64,000 nucleotides of DNA from Thelonectria olida (lineage: Eukaryota > Ascomycota > Sordariomycetes > Hypocreales > Nectriaceae), in contig JAGPYM010000009.1 in NCBI GenBank assembly GCA_020736575.1, forward strand, positions 1,178,001-1,242,000, read 5' to 3'. Each line of letters begins with the position of its first letter. Positions within the stretch are counted from its first letter, which is position 1. The translations under genes were made by a program, and so were the position numbers. Positions 53,910-64,000 of this stretch are shown here, one piece after another. Under the pieces are notes generated by a model that did no database searches, was not told where the DNA came from, and saw only the letters and a list, made by a program, of their open reading frames with translations.

Positions 53910-55055
53910 ATGGTCCTCGAGTTCCCAAACTCCCGTAACGGGTGGAAGCTCGACGCCGTCGGCCTCCTTGCAGTCATCGGCGAAGCGACGACAGAAACTT
54001 GCGTTGAGCCTATGACGGCCTCAAAACTGTGTCTACTTCCCCGCCTCATCCCCGCCCCTCAAGCACTGATTCGACCGAATCGACGTCTCACCCTCGCGCG
54101 AGTCAACGCTTCTGTCATTGGAGTCTATTCGGGCGCGACTTCATCGCAAATATCATACATTGCGAACCAGATTTATCCCATCACCAACCTTGGTCCTTTC
54201 AGCGTTCGCGTGTTGCAAGTCAAGCATCGCAATGAATCAAATGCCCTCCCAGTGCGCCGCGCTACAGCCCAGTTCTTTGAAGACGTCCTTGCACCCCCAA
54301 AGCAAGACCCCATGATGAAGGCCAGGACCTTCTCACCTCACAACGTTCTGAGCGTTGCATCCACCCTTCTGACCATCGGCCTTCTCATTTGGGCTATCAT
54401 CATTGATGATGGCCCCGCAACCATATCCATTGTCCTCCTGTCGTTCGCCTCCACTCTGTTTTGCGCAGCATCGCTCTGGAATCCCCCAGAAAGGAGACGG
54501 CATGGTGTCGCGATGGTTCCCGACGGTGATGTTGTCATAAGGACGACACAGGGGGCATATCTCATCGTCAAGTGTGTCGAAACGGTCGCCTCGGAGCTAT
54601 ACTTTGGGACCGATGATATTCGCCAGGCCATTACAACGGGTTTCAGCTCGTGCGTCGGTGCTGGGACTGTGATATTCATGGTTGCCGTGATCTTGATGGG
54701 GAATAGCTCCTGGACAATGCAAGCTGCACTTGCTGTCACTTATCTCCTGCTCAACGCCGTCTATTGGTTTGTTGCGCTCATTCCGTCATATTTTCACTGG
54801 GATTTCCCCCGGTACACCTGGCAGGACATAACTCCTGCCGATTTGAGGTCTATAGCTCCAAGCAACTTTGCTACAGCCCTCTGGGGGGCAATTTTAGAAA
54901 CTGGCTCGACAGCATGGGTTAAGAGGAGCAGCACGACGCCTAATACTCCCCAGTGGGACCGATGGCTCGCAGAGGCGGAAGAGAATGTCAGGGTGGGTAA
55001 TCGAGGATGGGATGCTGATGAAGCGAAAAACCGCATCATGAGGGAACCGATTTAG
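53910..55055 (+). CDS. four-pass membrane protein, fungal-specific, unknown function
   Basis: Intronless 381-aa frame. Residues 1-135 look soluble (GWKLDAVGLLAVIGEATTETCVEPM; VIGVYSGATSSQISYIANQIYP). Four hydrophobic segments follow: VLSVASTLLTIGLLIWAIII, ISIVLLSFASTLFCAASLW, GAGTVIFMVAVILMGNSSW and ALAVTYLLLNAVYWFVALIP. The end is a Trp-rich cytosolic tail (PQWDRWLAEAEENVR). Proteins with NGWKLDAVGLLA-type openings recur in ascomycetes without assigned function, to my knowledge. The region at residues 37-70 is Pro/Arg-rich and less conserved in appearance; a missed small intron there cannot be excluded. It lies 186 bp upstream of the NLR gene on the same strand. Confidence 0.72.
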   Translation: MVLEFPNSRNGWKLDAVGLLAVIGEATTETCVEPMTASKLCLLPRLIPAPQALIRPNRRLTLARVNASVIGVYSGATSSQISYIANQIYPITNLGPFSVRVLQVKHRNESNALPVRRATAQFFEDVLAPPKQDPMMKARTFSPHNVLSVASTLLTIGLLIWAIIIDDGPATISIVLLSFASTLFCAASLWNPPERRRHGVAMVPDGDVVIRTTQGAYLIVKCVETVASELYFGTDDIRQAITTGFSSCVGAGTVIFMVAVILMGNSSWTMQAALAVTYLLLNAVYWFVALIPSYFHWDFPRYTWQDITPADLRSIAPSNFATALWGAILETGSTAWVKRSSTTPNTPQWDRWLAEAEENVRVGNRGWDADEAKNRIMREPI

Positions 55056-55241
55056 AGGTGTGCTTACTTCACACAGGGCTCAATGTGTTTACGTACGTGC
55101 ATGTAGGCACCCATTAGGAATTTGCTAGTGCTCGCGCACGGGATCGTCTGAATTCCAACCCCGCAGCTCAGCCTTATGTTGACCTTGCTACGAACTGATT
55201 CTCTCGCCACTATTGAGTAAATCCTCCATCATTCCTCCATC

Positions 55242-58200
55242 ATGGATCCCCTGTCTGCGCTTTCCATCTCAACTGCCGTCGTGCAATTTCTCGACTTTGG
55301 CACTAAGGTGTTGTCGACCACCAATGAGATCTACAACTCCGCTCAAGGAGCTCCCTTGGAAAATCAACACCTAGAAGCCATCGCAACTAGCATGCTAGAT
55401 TTGAGCAATCGTCTTGAAGAGACTGAAGGAAGGCTACAGTTGAGAATATCAGCCCCACTCGACCCGAGTGAACTCAGGTCAAGAAGAGTGAGGGGTGATG
55501 GCTGGAAGAAAGAACAAGAAGTTCGGGAAGCTCGTCAGCGAGAGTTGCATTCAATCATTACCGCGTGCAAGACATCGTCGATAGAACTTCTCAATGCAGT
55601 TGAGAGACTAAAGGTGCAGGGGCCTAACACAAAATGGAAAAGTTTTCGTCAAGCTCTGGTTGCAATCTGGAAGGCGAAGCAAGTGGATGAAATGGGGGCT
55701 CGGCTTGAACAATATCGAAGTCAGCTGAATACCCTCCTTCTTACTTCAATCCGGCAGGTATTCCAAGACAACAGGCCAGAAAAGAAGGCTAACAATAAGT
55801 AGGGAAGAAGTTCAATCCAGAGAATCAACCCACGCGGACGAATTTAAACGACCGGGGAACCTCCAGAACATGGATGAACGGACAAGGACGATATTGAACA
55901 GCATCTTGGGGGAGGTTTCCAAAGTGAACCAGTGGAAAGCCGAAATCATTTCAGCCATTTACCAGCAAAATACTCTGTTCCCAAATCAAGTTGCTCCGTC
56001 CATGCCAACCTCCGGCCAGGTTGATTTTCTATCCTCAAAACTCTCGAAACAGGCAAGGCATCAGTGGGCCAAGGTTCAATCACAAAGGCTCATTGAGAGA
56101 CTAAGGTTCCAGGAGATGTTTGAGAGGAAGGCTCGGATTTCCAAAGCTCACAGGCGGACGTTTGACTGGGCCTATGCTCCGCCGGATCCCGAAAAAGCTT
56201 CATGGAGCAGCTTCACCGATTGGCTTGAAGGCGACAGTAGTCTCTACTGGATTACTGGCAAGCCCGGGTCCGGGAAGTCGACCTTGATGAAATATCTCTT
56301 CGACAGCCCTCGCACAGCGATGCACCTTGACCACTGGTCACAGGGAGCCGATATCCTGACGGCTGGCTTCTTCTTCTGGAATTCAGGCACGGGTATGCAA
56401 ATGTCGAGCATAGGGCTGATGCAAACCCTTCTTTACGAATGCCTAAGAACCAGACCACACCTCGTTCGCAGGGTATTTCCAGATCGATGGCGAAGGTGTG
56501 AACTATTCGGTGATGACCTCCAACCCTGGAGCTGGGAAGAGCTCTCTGATGCGTTTTTCGCGTTTTGCGAGCTGGAGACACAGTCTGGATATCTTGCTTT
56601 CTTTCTTGATGGTCTTGATGAATTCCGCGGCAAACATCAAGACTTGGTCGACCTCGTGCGGCGGCTGTCTGCTACCCCAAATGTGAAAGTGTGCGCTTCC
56701 AGCCGGCCATGGCTTGTTTTTGAGGATGCATTCAAGACAGGGCCAAACTTGATGCTGCAGGATCTGACTATTCCTGATATTCTCAACTTTGTCACTGACA
56801 GGCTGTCTTGCAATGAGCAGTTCGCCGACTTGAAGGTGCGAGAACCTCAGTACGCCTCCAACTTGGAAGTCGACATTGCGAAGAAATCCAGCGGAGTATT
56901 CTTATGGGTTCACTTGGTGGTTGAGTCCCTCTTGGATGGCCTCACAAACTCCGACAGAATCATCGACTTGAAAAGACGACTAGAGTTGATTCCTCCCGAC
57001 CTAGACGGATTTTATAATCGCATCCTGGACAGTTCCGACAATTTTTATTTCGAACACGCATCTCAGCTCTTCCGCATACTGCGCAAATCTCAAGGTTCTC
57101 TCAATCTCCTTGACTTTTCGTTTGCTGATGAAGAAAACCCAAACGCGGCCTTGGAGGCTCCGTTGCGCGCCCTGTCTCAGAGTGACAAGGCGCACCTGTG
57201 TGAGTCGGCAAAAAGACGCATCAACAGTCGTACGAAGGGACTTCTCGACGTTCCCTCCTTGGACAAGCAGAAAGCGGAGGAAGAGCATCTACAAGTGCCA
57301 TCCGGGCTGGGGAGCGGTCGTAGCCAAAGTCCATCTGCAAGGAGTGGGCGAAGCGCAATGGATCCATACCGAAACTACTCCTCGACGGAACTTGCGTGGT
57401 TAAAAGTCGAGTATCTGCACCGCACGGTGAGAGATTTTCTTGACAAGCCCGAAATCTGGAATAGGATCTTGGGAGGGTCTCCATTACCATTCGATCCGTC
57501 TCTATCATTGGCGAGGGCCTGCTTGCTGAGGTTGAAGGATCATTGTCCCGACGCGCTGTCCGGCATTGAATACAACATGTGGAACGTGGCTCAGCGCTGC
57601 GTCGCATATCTTGCGGATGCTGAAGCTACCACAGGATCTGCTTATACGCCCTTGCGAATGGAACTTGAGCGCCTGGCAAAGGAACTAGACATAATTCCCC
57701 GGCCAGAAAGGGAATTGGACGAAAGCCATGCTGTGAGCATCATCCGAGAACAGGATCGTAAGACCTTGACCATGCGCCAACTGGATCCGAAATGGCTACG
57801 AATGACCGCACCCGGTACGACTACAAGAGAGGTCCTATCTTTTCAAGACCAGGCCGACATCTATGAGCGAGTCAGAGCTCAAATCGAGCAGGGCGTTCTT
57901 CAGCCCCAGGACGAAAATGGGAGACCACTCTTGACGTACGCCCTGCTGGACTTTGAACCATTTGCCATTCTCCGACTGCGACTCCTGCGCTTATTACTCG
58001 ATTCCGGAGCAGATCCCAATCAAACTTATAATGCACCGACTCCGGTTCCTGGGTCTACCATGCCTTCAAAAGTTGAATCATCGCCCTGGAGAGATTTGCT
58101 CGCTCAGATGGAGAATGACCTGAGGATTGAAGGTCCATACCGTGGGCTTTACATTGAATCATGGGTGAATATAGTTGAGCTATTCCTGAATTACAGGGTA

Positions 58201-58416
58201 GACCTGACGGCAGTGCCATTTATTGACGGTGTTTACTTTGAGAGAATATTGGCAACATGGAATTCAGGAAAAGCAAAGGATATGGATCAACAATTGAAGC
58301 TGAAAGGGATTTCTCTGTCTTCAAGTTCTTCTAGACTATCTATGTCGAAGTTCAAGTCTCGGGTTTCGAGAATGTTTAGTCATCGGCCAGGGAAGTCCGA
58401 TGGAAACCTTCCGTAG
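55242..58416 (+). CDS. NACHT-type NLR (STAND NTPase) with C-terminal DUF7791-like region
   Basis: Predicted immune-type NTPase related to fungal heterokaryon-incompatibility NLRs. Two exons (55242-55757, 55867-58416), joined through a 109-bp intron with in-frame stops, give 1021 aa. Without splicing it would be two separate ORFs. The N-terminal about 170 residues (MDPLSALSISTAVVQFLDFG opening) are the helical domain often found ahead of fungal NACHT modules. Walker A GKPGSGKST is at about 303-311 and Walker B LAFFLDGLDEF at about 415-425; sensor-like CASSRPW follows. FLWVHLVVESLLDGL and EYLHRTVRDFLDKP are hallmark blocks of the DUF7791-type extension. One ankyrin-like segment (LLRLLLDSGADPNQ) remains near the C-terminus. 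No HET or patatin effector is visible. Confidence 0.85.
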
Positions 58417-58544
58417 TAATTGAAGTGGTTCTGGTTGAGGGCATTCCGTTCAAATGTACATAGATAGTGGAACATCTCCTATGTTCTTTTCAAGCTTGAA
58501 CGATCCGTTAAAACTCGGGGAGCCAACAACCTTGTATCTCATTA

Positions 58545-58800
58545 TCATTCGTAGGTATTTTTACCGGCCGAATACGACGTCACACACATGAGATTTGTGC
58601 AGGCTAATGGCCAAACGTCCATCGTTTTCTGCGTTGAGAAGCCATTCTTCTTCAAGACGGTGATAAAGTTGTGTTCAATGCCGGCTTTGACGTCCTTCTT
58701 GTAAGAGACGATGTCATCGCAACTGCGGGTATCCCAAATTTTGTCAGCACACGTTCTGGTCTTTTCACCAGTTCTCGAGAAGGAAAGGGAAAGGAGTGTT
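58545..58800 (-). pseudogene. terpene synthase fragment (class I, NSE-motif region)
   Basis: Minus-strand frame reads ADKIWDTRSCDDIVSYKKD, then VKAGIEHNFITVLKKNGF and TQKTMD. DDIVSYKKD fits the (N/D)D-x-x-S-x-x-x-(D/E) metal-binding NSE motif of class I terpene cyclases, and the following HNF-x-x-VL stretch is typical. Upstream coding-like text (ELVKRPERVL) lies in another frame (frameshift near 58,760). The aspartate-rich motif and the rest of the enzyme are missing; a stop follows at 58545-58547. Confidence 0.58.
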
Positions 58801-59154
58801 GGAGCATGCCTCTCTGGGACTGTCCGGACTCCGCCACCTGAGCGTCAGTGTATCCTGTTTGAAGCTTGGAGCAGACTTGGCGCTGTTGTCGTTGCTAGCC
58901 ATTGTTCTCTTGCTTTGGCGGTTCCCTAATCGAGTTATGGGAGATGGGCGACCCCCATTGGCGTGGAAATGTATCGACATTTTATGGAATCCGGAAGATT
59001 TCCGTTTCTAGAGATGGCCGGTAGCATAAGGAGCGATCACTATCCGTTTTAAAAGACGCTCTTCGTAAAATCGACTCGGACACACCTCTACTACGGCAAC
59101 GGCGTGGAAAATAAAGAGTGATCCACTGTAGCGACACGTTTCCTCGAACTCACC

Positions 59155-60294
59155 ATGCCACGTGACGCCATGTTGAGTCTTGGCTCTCTTTCAGTGCATA
59201 GCTGGCCGGCCATGTCCATCTGGTTGAACATTATCCAACTCTTGATCTTGAATTTAGGAGGTTTTATAGCCTATTGGTTCTGCGTCGTCTTCTGTTGTCT
59301 CTTTCTCCACCCACTCAGGAACGTGCCGGGACCTAAGGTGGCGGCAGCAACCAATTGGTATGAGTTCTACCAGGACGTCATCCTTGACGGCCACTACCTC
59401 AAGGATTATCCTAGACTACATGCGCAATACGGTAAAGCACTTCCTTCATCTCCAGGGTTAAATATTTACTGAGGGTTGATTGGACGGCAAGCCCCCATTG
59501 TCCGCATGAGCCCGAAGAGAGTCCACATCTACGACCCGGCCTTCTACCATAAGTGAGCACATGAAAACCACCAGGCTTCTAGTGATACGCCATGCTGACT
59601 GAAACACCTCAACTCTCAACTAGGGTTTATTCTACCGGAAAGAAGTATCTTACGGAGCCTGTCATGTTTACGTTCGCAGGCGACCTCGACGCACTACCAT
59701 TCATCACGGATCCCGGCTCATAAGATACGCCGCGGCATTGTGAACCCTATGTTCTCCCCCCGCGCTGTGAACGAGTTTCCTCCGGCCGCTCTTCAATTTA
59801 TCCAGGCTGCCTTGGGAAAGGTGGGGGAAGCATATGAATAGGACTTCCCGTGAGCCTGAAGAGGATGGAGTCGAATTTTGCGGTACGGTGATACGAATTC
59901 CTATCCCTGTCCTGTCCTGGACTTGCTGATGGGCATCATAGATGGACATTACTATGAAATTATGTTTTGGCAGGATGTGAACTGCACCCAAGGAACAAAA
60001 GAAACCACCGCCCTCGTCGAGTCGATGACAGCTCTGCCCCGCAGCTTCAGTCTTCTCAAGCATTTCCCCATGCTTGGCACTATCATGCAATCGTTTCCCA
60101 ACCCCGTCTTAGCACGTATTCTCCCGGGTTTCGTCGAATTTCGCATGGTGAGTCGGTTCCGAAATGACATTCTCGATCCAGGCCTATTGATTATAGCACG
60201 GCTGGCTCTCGGGAGTCGGATAACATCTGAAGAAGAAAGGAAGATACTCAAGGAGCGGGCATCAAAAAGAAATTCAGTCTCTAGCGAGTCCTGA
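59155..60294 (+). pseudogene. cytochrome P450 relic (CYP58/trichodiene oxygenase-like)
   Basis: Starts well: membrane anchor (about residues 25-50), then HPLRNVPGPKVAAATNWYEF and DGHYLKDYPRLHAQYG. After introns come IVRMSPKRVHIYDPAFYHK and VYSTGKKYLTEPVMF. It breaks at about 59,715, where IRRGIVNPMFSPRAVNEF continues in another frame. A TAG follows at 59839-59841 within YE-stop-DFP. More P450 text (LPRSFSLLKHFPMLGTIMQSFPNP) is found to 60294. The I-helix and heme-cysteine region (FxxGxRxCxG) are absent. Cannot encode a working P450. Confidence 0.8.
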
Positions 60295-60571
60295 AATAGG
60301 ATAAAAGAACACACATTTGATTGAGGCACTTTCTGTTCCAGGTACGGTCAGCCTATGGTTTTTCGATCTCGCTGTTTGGCTGTTGTTTATGCAGTTGGTT
60401 GCTCGAAACGATGTGTAGTGGTAATTGAAATAATTATTTGTCAAAGCAGACGTCACCCATGGTGTCGACCAGAGCCCTAATATAAACGGCGCAGCTTAAG
60501 GTATCACGCCTGTCGTCGACAACAGCAGCCCATCATACTGCTTATGTCCTACGACCCCTTTGGACACCTAG

Positions 60572-60781
60572 GAGGTCCTCAGCATCAATTTTTACTCAGA
60601 GGAAGCCACCGCGGATGAAATTGTACGATGCCAAAAGGCGGCCATATCAAGCTACGAGGCATTGATCCGCTACCATAGGTGCGCTTCGCGGTCACAAGAC
60701 GTCATGCTACTCATCGACATCTGCACAAAGCTCCTCGAAAGCCTAAAGCCCCAAGATGGAGAGCTCTCTACTTGTCACTAG
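60572..60781 (+). pseudogene. fragment of a fungal transcription-factor C-terminal domain
   Basis: A 70-codon open frame without ATG. IVRCQKAAISSYEALIRYHR and VMLLIDICTKLLESLK resemble the helices at the C-terminal end of fungal Zn2Cys6 regulators of the aflatoxin-regulator type. It is bounded upstream by an in-frame TAG (60569-60571). It is a truncated remnant beside the P450 relic. Confidence 0.5.
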
Positions 60782-61289
60782 AGGCTTAATTCAAGGCGTG
60801 CAGGTACGTTTCACAGGCGTGATGTTCTACTGGTAGCATTAGACAGGAACCAGGCGCTTTGCAGAGCAGTTGTTTAAAACATAGAAAAATGGTCTTCAAT
60901 GCCAAGTAGATGATATTCGAGATAAATTTCGCGCGTTTCGAGAAGACAATATACTTTTCTTGGTGAGATGCTGGGTCGTCTGGGTAGAATGTGTAGTCTT
61001 CAGGACAAACCATGCGATTTCGATCTATCCGGGCTGAGAGATCCAGACGATGAGATCCAATGTTTCTTGACAGTAATCCAGGGGATAAGGTAGTACGTAG
61101 CCTGGGCGAAGGCGTGGGAAGTGCGCACCTTGGCAGCGTGGCACGGCCCGGCCCGTGGCAATTAGCGTGAGTTCATCGAAAGTTCGGGTAGTTGGTTTAT
61201 CCGCCCTGGACTCCGTACCCCGCACCTGATGATCAGAATACATTCGTTAATGGACTGAGCTGTAACCTATTTGCTCACACCCGCCCATA

Positions 61290-62123
61290 ATGCTACGTCT
61301 ACCAAACGAACTTCTTCCAGCTATTGCCACGCAGCTAGAGTTTGAGAGAGATATCAATGCATTAGCTCGAACAAACCGTCGGCTCTTTTCTTGCCTTGAC
61401 CATTTTCTATATTGCCGCAACATACAACGGTCTGGCAGCTCAGCACTCAAATGGGCTGCTATTCATGGCCGAGAACGGACGACTAAGAAAGCCCTAGACT
61501 TTGGCGCTTCATGTATAGGCGAGGCGCTGGTACTATCGGTAGAGAATGAACACGAAGGAGTGACAAGGATTTTGCTCTCCATCTACACCTCCGACGGAGA
61601 TATGGGGACTAAACACGGCCAAAGGGCGCTTATACAGGCCACCTCTAGGGGGTATAAGTCTATCGTCGGACTTCTACTAGACTCAGGAAAGGTCGAAGTC
61701 AATTCGAGGGATGACGATGGCCGAACACCGCTATCATATGCTGCATCACTGGGGTACGACTCTATTGCCAGGCTGCTGCTAAACGCGGAAAAAGTCGAAG
61801 CCGATACAAGGGATACTTACAGACGGACACCGCTATCATATGCCGCATCAATGGGGTACGAACCTATTGTCAGGCTGCTACTAGATACAGGAAAGGTCGA
61901 AGCCGATTCAAAGGATATATACAGCCGGACACCGCTTTCATACGCCGCATCAATAGGGTCCGTGGCTATCGTCAGGCTGCTACTGGATACGCGAAAAGTC
62001 GAAATCGATTCGAGGGATAACTATGGCCGGACACCGCTATCGCAAGCCGTATCTAGGGGGTTTGGGTCTATTGTCAGGCTGCTGCTAGACTTGCAAAAGG
62101 CCGAAATCAGGTTAAGGCCATAA
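61290..62123 (+). CDS. F-box and ankyrin-repeat protein
   Basis: Intronless 277-aa frame. Residues 1-45 (LPNELLPAIATQLEFERDINALARTNRRLF, in part) form an F-box, the SKP1-binding module of SCF ubiquitin ligases. Residues about 55-275 are ankyrin repeats, the last five nearly identical (TPLSYAASMGYEPIVRLLLD...). Plausible job: substrate-recognition subunit of an SCF ligase (inference). The sixth ankyrin unit breaks off in QKAEIRLRP-stop, and another frame continues (DKFWPKQLQVCMKYGRPLTC, to about 62208). The gene may therefore be C-terminally truncated by a frameshift near 62,110. The neighbourhood is relic-rich, so it may be young or decaying. Confidence 0.68.
   Translation: MLRLPNELLPAIATQLEFERDINALARTNRRLFSCLDHFLYCRNIQRSGSSALKWAAIHGRERTTKKALDFGASCIGEALVLSVENEHEGVTRILLSIYTSDGDMGTKHGQRALIQATSRGYKSIVGLLLDSGKVEVNSRDDDGRTPLSYAASLGYDSIARLLLNAEKVEADTRDTYRRTPLSYAASMGYEPIVRLLLDTGKVEADSKDIYSRTPLSYAASIGSVAIVRLLLDTRKVEIDSRDNYGRTPLSQAVSRGFGSIVRLLLDLQKAEIRLRP
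61624..62120 (+). repeat. 102-bp tandem repeats coding for ankyrin units
   Basis: The block CACCGCT and its surroundings recur at 61726, 61828, 61930 and 62032, exactly 102 bp apart (34 codons); a more diverged unit starts at 61624. High DNA identity between units, beyond protein conservation, points to recent tandem duplication or gene conversion. Confidence 0.85.
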
Positions 62124-64000
62124 TCGGATGCGCTGACAAATTTTGGCCCAAACAACTCCAAGTGTGCATGAAATATGGGCGACCGTTAACATGTTTTGCA
62201 TGGCAGGCATGAGAAGCCGGTCAAGGAGGGCGGACGATCACGGTTGTGCTCTCGGCTGTTGCGAGATGGGAAGAGAGGTCGCTTGGCTTCAGGGCTCAAG
62301 TCTTCCTACGTATAGTAATACATTGGTAGAATAGAAGCTCTAGCAGCTCTTTCCTTCAAGTAATTTGTGATATGTCCTTTTATTCGGTCTGATGTCACAT
62401 ACTCTTCGACCAATAAGTAAGCGAGCTGCAGCTCTATCACCACGCTCTCTTTAGTCTTCCTGCCCTTCCTCCCGACAGTCACTAAACATGAGCCCTATGC
62501 TGAAATCCCCTTCCTGTTGGGCATCTTGTTCTTGCTATCGACTGGGTCTCTTTGTTCTATCGACGAAGCAGGTCTTGGTCACACGAGGAATGCGAAGTGT
62601 ATATTTCACTAGATACTAGCTTCTAACCTAGATTTAGGCCCGCGGAACTGGCTTCGTTCCAATTGTATGTGGGTTATCAACATCGGTAACGGCCTTAGCA
62701 TATAGTAGGAGTCTCGGCAGCGCCTGCATCTCACCAACAAGGGGCCGTAGCTAAAGACCAGGGAGGTAGTCAAAAACTACACGCCCACAGGCGGAAGTGT
62801 GCACTTAGTAGTTCAGTGAGACGGCTATAAAAGTCCCATGTAAAAGCTCAAATCGCAACCTACTAGCTATAGCTCGCCACTGAAGGCAAATATGTACTAC
62901 CTAGAGTATGTATAAAGACAGCAGGCCAAGGTACCAACAGCAATATATCATCAGAGGAATATTACAGAATTTATTAAATCACTTCTCGATTTAAAGAAAG
63001 TTCAAGTTATACGTGCTCTTAATTCTACTCTTACATCTTCCCAAAAACTAGTAGGATGGTTGCTATGTAGCTTGGGGAACGGACGATGCATTATCCTGGC
63101 TGAGTACGGCGTTGTTGCAAAAGGCTTTACACATTAGCTGTTGCTTGTAAAATAGGAACCACGATCAAGCAGGCTCGACTTTTAAAGGCATCGATTGCCA
63201 CTGGGGTTAACCCTGCTTGTTTGGCCGGCGCTCTGGAGATGAGACTGCCGACCTTGTAACCATCGCGATGCTCGGTTGCTCTCCTACATTTGGGAAATAG
63301 AATCATGGTCTTCTCCTGAGGTAACAATAGATTCACACACGGCCGCGTTCTGCCTCACGTAGCGACTATCAGACGAGGCCGTTTCGTCCTTCACCCTCTG
63401 ATCACTTTTGTCGCCCATCGTTCTCGCCATCGCACTTAGTGAGATTCATGGATTCGGCCGAGGTAAAAGCTAATTCCGGGCACGATGGCCTCGATGTCGA
63501 TTCAGGTTTGTGCTCCGGCCCAGAGATGGCCTGGGATTGATGGGCTCGGAATTGTACGGCTTTTTTGTGTACATACCTATGTGCAGTGATCGTTGCGTAT
63601 TACAAAACGGGCGTGTTACGGTTCTCGCCCTGAAGTACCTATTCGATTCAAGGTGCGTCGCGAAAAGAACCGAGGCCGTTTTTGGCTCTCGAGTGAAGGG
63701 ATTTGGATTCGCATACCTTGGGCTGACGCAGCAGCTTCAGCATTGGATGCGCCGAGCACAGCTAGTGTAGGTAGGAGTCGACCTTATCACTGACAGGGTT
63801 TGGCGTGCCAGCTGACCCCGACGGGCACTATCAGCAAGTTGAGCCAATGGTAGTTACTGCACTTTGCGTTGTTTCGCCTTTGATTTGCGGGCACAAGTTC
63901 CAAGGGCAGTTTCACTAGATGTAAGGAGAGTCGATTCTAATGCAAAGTCCATTCTCAGATTACGCATGTTATGTCAAGTTTCAAATGAACCACACGGAGT
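62124..64000. other. gene-free right end
   Basis: No supported gene. Short frames (for example 63127-63336 minus, 63510-63770 plus) lack known content or proper starts. Locally AT-rich at 62940-63060. No terminal inverted repeats, tRNA or rRNA found; a larger relic could be hidden here. Confidence 0.4.

Noticed and set aside
63127..63336. 69-codon minus-strand frame at the right end
   Set aside because: No ATG at the start, no recognisable domain, and an isolated AT-rich context.
1..64000. CRISPR arrays, prophage, or intact PKS/NRPS/terpene cluster
   Set aside because: No direct-repeat/spacer pattern and no phage or megasynthase domains in any frame; the sequence is fungal nuclear DNA.

Overview
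The window is nuclear DNA of a filamentous ascomycete, most likely a Sordariomycete of the Hypocreales/Nectriaceae type (inference). Evidence: genes are split by short introns (about 50-110 bp) with GTRNGY-like donors and CTAAC-like branch points. Families typical of these fungi recur: Zn2Cys6 regulators, MFS permeases, BAHD/Tri3-like acyltransferases, DUF3433 membrane proteins and a NACHT-type NLR. The tRNA-Pro(AGG) carries a eukaryotic intron. I see no operons, CRISPR arrays, prophage, PKS or NRPS.

Layout. 0.4-9.4 kb: an amine/amino-acid scavenging group made of a fructosyl-amine-oxidase-like flavoenzyme, a Dal5-type anion permease, and a 5-oxoprolinase divergent from the permease across a promoter with several HGATAR sites. 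12-15.3 kb: a seven-pass membrane protein, tRNA-Pro and a nuclear 'BTB-domain factor'-type protein. 15.4-17 kb: a 156-bp mariner-type MITE beside a broken F-box/LRR-like gene with two in-frame TAG codons. 17.7-25.2 kb: an MDR oxidoreductase, a cofilin with two micro-exons, a very divergent histone H3-like protein and a 1249-aa DUF3433 protein. 25.7-38 kb: two Zn2Cys6 regulators (one with a duplicated zinc cluster), two acyltransferases, a membrane protein and a frameshifted ankyrin gene. 38.7-53.4 kb: a protein with an internal ubiquitin-like domain ending in RGG, a hemerythrin-like protein, a proline-racemase-family enzyme, a UCH deubiquitinase, two MFS transporters and an alpha-arrestin. 53.9-62.1 kb: a membrane protein and an NLR, then a graveyard (terpene-synthase relic, CYP relic, regulator fragment), then an F-box/ankyrin gene with perfect 102-bp periodicity.

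Genes that may work together: (i) permease + 5-oxoprolinase + flavin amine oxidase, probably nitrogen-regulated through GATA sites; (ii) the divergent Zn2Cys6 regulator and BAHD acyltransferase sharing about 0.5 kb of promoter; (iii) ubiquitin biology by proximity only (UCH hydrolase, ubiquitin-like fusion, PPxY arrestin), which is not evidence of a pathway.

Gene models below were spliced by hand. Reading frame was checked across every junction, but no transcript evidence was available. The most unusual items are the H3-like histone, the ubiquitin-like fusion, the tandem zinc clusters, the micro-exon cofilin and the decayed terpenoid locus.
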